NCBI RefSeq assembly: GCF_003591005.1
Contig: NZ_QYYD01000017.1
Coordinates: forward strand, 62,001-126,000
DNA length: 64,000 nt
From: Rhodopseudomonas palustris
Lineage (GTDB): Bacteria > Pseudomonadota > Alphaproteobacteria > Rhizobiales > Xanthobacteraceae
Direction: 5' to 3'
The first letter of the stretch is position 1. Each line of letters starts with the position of its first letter. This document shows, piece by piece, positions 63,347 to 64,000 of the stretch. The notes beneath the pieces are model-generated. The model was not told the origin of the DNA and did no database searches. It worked only from the letters and a program-made list of their open reading frames with translations. A program made the position numbers and the translations under genes.

Positions 63347-64000
63347 GTGCGATCATCACTGTCGCCGAACCGAAACCGGTTCTGGCTCGCCATCTCCCTG
63401 ATCTTCTTCGTCATCTCTGCGGTCGGCGCCTGGCTGGTGCAGACCTCGGCCGGACAAATCGAAGTCCGCGACCTGCGCTGGGAAACCCCGTCCGGTCTGG
63501 TACTCAGCGCGCTGCTGTTCAAGCCGAAGGGCGTCAGCGCCGACAAGCCGGTGCCGGGCATCGTCACCAGTCACGGCATGCTCAACAGCCGCGAGATGCA
63601 GGACTCGACCTATGTCGAGCTCGCGCGCCGCGGCTATGTGGTGCTGGCCATCGACATGTATGGCCACGGCTTCTCGCAGGTGGTGACCGGGCCACAGCGT
63701 GACCGCGCCCGCGCCACCGGCATGTATGACGGCGTCGAGCTGATCGCGTCGCTGCCCTATGTCGACAAGGACAAGATCGGCATCACCGGGCATTCGTTCG
63801 GCGGCCGCTCGGCGAACTGGTCGATGCCGTTCGACAACAAGCGCGACAAGCCGCTGGTGTCGGCGGTGTTGCTGCAGACCGCGGACGCGACCTATATCGA
63901 CCCGAAGACCAAGCAGTATTTCAACGACTACGGCTCCCGTCACGTCGGCATCATCGCCGACGAATGGGACGAGTTCTTCTTTCGCCAGAAGGGCGCCGAC
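63347..64000 (+). CDS. Alpha/beta-hydrolase with N-terminal membrane anchor (3' end outside the window)
   Basis: The reading frame from GTG 63347 stays open for all 218 codons to the window edge. It encodes a basic N-terminus, a membrane helix (about residues 12-34, FWLAISLIFFVISAVGAWL) and an alpha/beta-hydrolase fold. Recognisable parts are PVPGIVTSHGMLNSREMQDS near residue 70, AIDMYGHGF near residue 103, and the nucleophile elbow GITGHSFGGRS near residue 147 (GHSFGG). The start is preceded by AAGGAAA. Substrate is unknown; the extracytoplasmic position and dienelactone-hydrolase-like spacing suggest an ester or peptide. It is a separate unit after the glycerol operon terminator. Confidence 0.8.
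   Translation, partial: MRSSLSPNRNRFWLAISLIFFVISAVGAWLVQTSAGQIEVRDLRWETPSGLVLSALLFKPKGVSADKPVPGIVTSHGMLNSREMQDSTYVELARRGYVVLAIDMYGHGFSQVVTGPQRDRARATGMYDGVELIASLPYVDKDKIGITGHSFGGRSANWSMPFDNKRDKPLVSAVLLQTADATYIDPKTKQYFNDYGSRHVGIIADEWDEFFFRQKGAD

Overview
The window (64 kb, high GC) looks like chromosome of a purple non-sulfur alphaproteobacterium of the Rhodopseudomonas / Bradyrhizobium group. Supporting signs are a C4-pathway 5-aminolevulinate synthase, homospermidine synthase, an F0 ATP synthase operon with separate b and b' subunits, a GlpSTPQUV-type glycerol ABC importer, a sigma-32 promoter plus ROSE-like leader in front of a small heat-shock gene, and many intergenic palindromic repeats. 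I see no rRNA, tRNA, CRISPR array, phage or transposase gene. The assignment rests on gene content and recognised protein families; no database was searched.

Layout. 1-7.5 kb: YdcF-like envelope protein, PlsC acyltransferase, ChaC-like protein, DUF2125 protein, ABC-F ATPase, arginase, acyl-CoA thioesterase-like protein. 7.8-10.4 kb: F0 operon atpI-atpB-atpE-atpG(b')-atpF on the minus strand, ending in a strong hairpin terminator. 10.7-12.5 kb: 2-hydroxychromene-2-carboxylate isomerase-like protein, coiled-coil hypothetical, YjbQ. 12.7-19.3 kb: an MHS-family transporter, a LuxR-type response regulator and a 1169-residue transporter-linked hybrid histidine kinase resembling the CrbS/CrbR (MxtR/ErdR) acetate-sensing pair. 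19.5-25.3 kb: hemA with a perfect FNR-type box upstream, a metallo-beta-lactamase-fold hydrolase, a chemoreceptor and an Omp25-like porin.

25.6-30.7 kb is a metal-homeostasis block: a Zur-like operator, a tiny His-rich membrane protein, a zinc ABC importer (ATPase, permease, binding protein), then a COG0523/CobW GTPase with a His-rich loop, coupled by an ATGA overlap to a beta-propeller protein. MgtC follows. 32-37 kb is a polyamine region (homospermidine synthase, ornithine decarboxylase with a long structured leader, Rnk, RidA, a GNAT enzyme and an untracked 55-residue protein). 38-47 kb holds an M3 peptidase, a DUF1007 plus NicO nickel/cobalt pair, ferrochelatase, a stomatin/NfeD pair and KdsD. 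47-54 kb holds an outer-membrane barrel, a DUF7662-like protein, a diguanylate cyclase, GalU, a lysophospholipase-like enzyme and Hsp20.

54.2-63.2 kb is the glycerol / glycerol-3-phosphate system: glpR, glpD and the importer glpS-T-P-Q-U-V, tightly overlapped except where a palindromic repeat sits between glpQ and glpU. An alpha/beta-hydrolase runs off the right end.

Most gene-free stretches are filled by palindromic repeats. Four families with unrelated interiors share the same terminal inverted hexamer, CGTCAT at one end and ATGACG at the other, which is the most striking non-genic pattern here. The second notable pattern is in the glycerol importer: the two ATPases carry complementary losses (H-loop His in GlpS, signature motif in GlpT) that would fall in the same composite ATP site.
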